NCBI GenBank assembly: GCA_964601765.1
Contig: CAZROR010000074.1
Coordinates: 1-8,896 of the forward strand
Direction: 5' to 3'
DNA length: 8,896 bases
From: SZUA-181 sp964601765
Lineage (GTDB): Bacteria > Pseudomonadota > Zetaproteobacteria > Mariprofundales > Mariprofundaceae
Position numbers and translations under genes: made by a program. Shown here piece by piece: positions 6,872 to 8,896 of the stretch. The notes beneath the pieces are model-generated. The model was not told the DNA's origin, did not search any database, and was given only the letters and a program-made list of their open reading frames with translations. The number at the start of each line of letters is the position of its first letter. The stretch's first letter is position 1.

Positions 6872-7884
6872 CACGGTTCCTCACGTATCGGAAGATATAG
6901 GATGAAGATTGAACGGCCACGTTCGGATTGCACCTGCACTCGCCCCTGATGCTCATACATGACCCGCTGCACAATGGCCAGTCCCAGGCCGCTACCACGT
7001 TGCTTGTCGGTGACAAATGGCTCAAACAGGCCATCCATGAGACTGGCCGGGATTGGTGTGCCGTCGTTGATCATTCGCACTTCCATAACCGGCACGTTGT
7101 GTTCGGGCAGGCGGGCCATCGGCGCCACGCGTGTCTGGATTTCAATATGCGTAGCCCCGGCCTCCAGGGCATTAACCCACAGGTTTTCAATAGCCTGGCG
7201 CAGACGGCTCGCATGTGCCCGGATTTCGGGCAGGCTGGGATCGTACACCTTACGTAGCTGCACACCTTCCGGTGGCCGGCAGACATCGTTCAGCAGGGAG
7301 TGAATGTTGACCGGCGCCATGTCCACGCTGGCGCGTGGTCCAAGCTGCAGGAAGGCGTCGATGCGCTCGTGAATGCGCGCGGCCTCAGCCAGGATCATGT
7401 CCATGGCCTCACGGCTTGCTTCCGATGCCATCGGCTGCTCCGACAGCCACTGCGCCGCCCCTTTCAGTGCAGCTAGAGGGTTTTTCACTTCGTGCGCCAC
7501 CTCCAGCGCGATGCGGGCTACGGCCTCGGCCATCTCCTGCCGTTTCAGTTGTTGCTCGATGACTATACGGTTTGCCTCGGGGACGAGCACGGCCGTGATG
7601 CCATATTCGTCCGAGCCGAGGTGTGCCGAGCATGGCTTGTCACTGCCGTGCAGATAGAGCTGGTGATCCGATATTCTCCGACTGCTGCCTGCGATATGCG
7701 CAAGCAGGCGATCCACGCCGGACTCCGGCTTGAATAATGATGCTAGAGCCATGCCTGCAAGCTTGCTGACAGACATGCCGAGATATTCCTGAGCCTGAAC
7801 GTTGGCCGACACGACGTGGCCGCTCCGATCCAGCAGCAGCACCGGCAACGGAATGCTCGATAGCGGAATGCGATCAGGCTGCAC
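6871..7884 (-). CDS. ntrB: NtrB-family nitrogen-sensing histidine kinase
   Basis: Cytoplasmic sensor kinase that phosphorylates NtrC and, with PII protein, dephosphorylates it when nitrogen is plentiful. No membrane segment is seen. A PAS-like sensor covers about residues 8-110 (PLPVLLLDRSGHVVSAN near the start). The dimerisation/phospho-acceptor helix has ALEVAHEVKNPLAALKGAA (126-143 region) with His131. The ATPase domain has the N box NLWVNALEA (234-242), a modified G1 box INDGTPIP (272-279), F box LFEPF (286-290) and G2 box GSGLGLAI (297-304). Length is 337 residues, close to enterobacterial NtrB. I chose GTG 7884, which overlaps the dusB stop by 11 bases and places the PAS start as in relatives; a weak GGGAA lies nine bases upstream. 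ATG 7932 would add 16 residues read from inside dusB and is a less likely alternative. Longer upstream extensions are dusB read in another frame. Confidence 0.9.
   Translation of the reverse strand: MQPDRIPLSSIPLPVLLLDRSGHVVSANVQAQEYLGMSVSKLAGMALASLFKPESGVDRLLAHIAGSSRRISDHQLYLHGSDKPCSAHLGSDEYGITAVLVPEANRIVIEQQLKRQEMAEAVARIALEVAHEVKNPLAALKGAAQWLSEQPMASEASREAMDMILAEAARIHERIDAFLQLGPRASVDMAPVNIHSLLNDVCRPPEGVQLRKVYDPSLPEIRAHASRLRQAIENLWVNALEAGATHIEIQTRVAPMARLPEHNVPVMEVRMINDGTPIPASLMDGLFEPFVTDKQRGSGLGLAIVQRVMYEHQGRVQVQSERGRSIFILYLPIREEP
6877..6882 (-). promoter_or_regulatory. Ribosome binding site deciding the ntrC start
   Basis: GAGGAA on the minus strand ends five bases before ATG 6871 but only two bases before GTG 6874, so ATG is preferred. 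The site lies inside the end of ntrB, consistent with translational coupling of kinase and regulator. Confidence 0.65.
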
Positions 7885-8896
7885 GCGCCCACATTCCCAT
7901 ACCGTTGCCGGTGAAATAGGCCTCGGCGGCATCAAGCTGGGCCTGCCAGTCGTGCAGGGACTGGAAGTACCGCCGGAATTCCGCCGAGGCATGCATGCCC
8001 TTGCTGTACCAGGCAACATGCTTGCGCGCCAGCTTGCCGGCCGTATGCCGGCCGTGATGCGCCTCCAGTGCCAGCAGGTGCTCGCGCACAATCTGCCAGC
8101 GCTCGGCGGGCCCGGGCGCCAGAGGCGCCTTCCCGCCGCTGATAGCGGCGCTGATTTCGGCCAGTACCCAGGGGTTTCCCTGCACGGCGCGGCCGACCAT
8201 AACACCGTCACACCCAGAGATACGCAGCATGGCCCTGGCAGATTCGGCATCAACCACGTCACCATTCCCGATGACGGGGATGGAAACGGCCTGCTTGGCC
8301 AGCCCGATATCCGCCCAGTTGGCATGGCCATGGAAGAGTTGTGCCCGTGTGCGGCCATGCACGGTCAGCAGCGCGATACCGGCTTCTTCGGCAATTTTTG
8401 CGATGCGCTCGATGTTCTTGTGCTGCTCATCCCAGCCCGTGCGCACCTTCAGCGTGACCGGCACGTCGACGGCACCGACTACGGCCCGCAGCAGGCGCGC
8501 TACGAGGGGCTCATCCTTCAGCAGGGCCGAGCCCGCCGTCTGCCGGCATACTTTTTTTACCGGGCAGCCCATGTTGATATCGACAAAATCGGCACCGCGG
8601 CCCACGGCCCAGCGCGCTGCCTGCCGCAGATAATCCGGATCGGAGCCTGCGATCTGGATGGCAATAGGGTGTTCGTCCGCGCCGATTTCAGCCATGCGCT
8701 GCGTGCGTTCGCGACCTGCCTCGACGGCACGCGAGGCAATCATTTCGGTCACAAGCATGCCGACACCAAAGCGCTTGCATATGCGACGAAACGGCAGGTC
8801 CGTGATGCCCGCCATCGGTGCAAGCAGCAGTGGCGGGTCGATCAGATGCGTTCCGAGCTGGAAACCATGCCGGAGAGGCGTATAGGAAATGCCCAT
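7874..8896 (-). CDS. dusB: tRNA-dihydrouridine synthase, DusB/NifR3 type
   Basis: FMN-dependent enzyme that uses NADPH to reduce specific uridines in the tRNA D-loop to dihydrouridine. The TIM-barrel shows APMAGITDLPFR (26-37), DINMGCPVKKV (106-116) with catalytic Cys111, AGSALL (121-126), LKVRTGW (149-155) with Lys150, VHGRT (179-183) with His180, and the FMN phosphate-binding loops IGNGDV (209-214) and VMVGRAVQGNPW (232-243). The 340 residues are slightly longer than E. coli DusB (about 320), so the ATG at the last three bases of the window is a plausible true start, though a start beyond the edge cannot be excluded. It is the first visible gene of the ntrB-ntrC operon, the place its relative nifR3 holds in Rhodobacter. 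DusA and DusC are less likely given the GCPVKKV and AGSALL wording. Confidence 0.94.
   Translation of the reverse strand: MGISYTPLRHGFQLGTHLIDPPLLLAPMAGITDLPFRRICKRFGVGMLVTEMIASRAVEAGRERTQRMAEIGADEHPIAIQIAGSDPDYLRQAARWAVGRGADFVDINMGCPVKKVCRQTAGSALLKDEPLVARLLRAVVGAVDVPVTLKVRTGWDEQHKNIERIAKIAEEAGIALLTVHGRTRAQLFHGHANWADIGLAKQAVSIPVIGNGDVVDAESARAMLRISGCDGVMVGRAVQGNPWVLAEISAAISGGKAPLAPGPAERWQIVREHLLALEAHHGRHTAGKLARKHVAWYSKGMHASAEFRRYFQSLHDWQAQLDAAEAYFTGNGMGMWARAA

Noticed and set aside
8036..8055. Direct repeat GCCGGCCGT twice in the end part of dusB
   Set aside because: Encodes part of the protein, only nine bases per copy, and explained by GC-rich codon use.
7885..8358. Long 495-residue reading of ntrB extending deep into dusB
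   Set aside because: The extra N-terminal residues are dusB read in another frame, are low in family-like content, and would make an overlap of almost 500 bases. GTG 7884 places the PAS domain as in known NtrB.

Overview
The window is a compact, gene-dense stretch of a bacterial chromosome, GC-rich by eye, with nine protein genes and almost no intergenic DNA. It looks like ordinary core-genome sequence of a Gram-negative proteobacterium. The evidence is a System II (ResB/CcsA) cytochrome c maturation pair, an NtrB/NtrC nitrogen two-component system directly downstream of a DusB-type tRNA dihydrouridine synthase, and a lipoprotein with a lipobox. System II is typical of beta-, delta-, epsilon- and some other proteobacteria. 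The dusB(nifR3)-ntrB-ntrC order is best known from alphaproteobacteria. I cannot fix the class from the sequence alone; a zeta- or betaproteobacterium-like lineage is a guess.

Plus strand (42-4962) reads resB, ccsA, galU, tsaB, then a low-molecular-weight protein tyrosine phosphatase. Spacings are 11 and 26 bases, followed by overlaps of 4 and 8 bases, so one transcript is likely. ResB and CcsA form the membrane complex that carries haem to apocytochromes c. GalU makes UDP-glucose. TsaB is part of the machine making the tRNA modification t6A. The phosphatase may act on tyrosine kinases of polysaccharide export, which would fit with galU nearby, but that is inference.

Minus strand (8896 down to 4964) reads dusB, ntrB, ntrC, then a small lipoprotein of unknown function. 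dusB and ntrB overlap by 11 bases, ntrB and ntrC share one base (TGATG), and a 42-base gap with a strong Shine-Dalgarno site leads to the lipoprotein. The two operons converge with one base between their stop codons, leaving no space for a dedicated terminator.

I found no RNA genes, mobile elements, CRISPR arrays, long repeats or convincing promoters. No stretch over 300 bases lacks a gene. I found no new multi-gene system. The most interesting items are the uncharacterised lipoprotein attached to the ntrBC operon, with a run of eight C in its coding sequence, and a few details in the phosphatase, NtrB and dusB.
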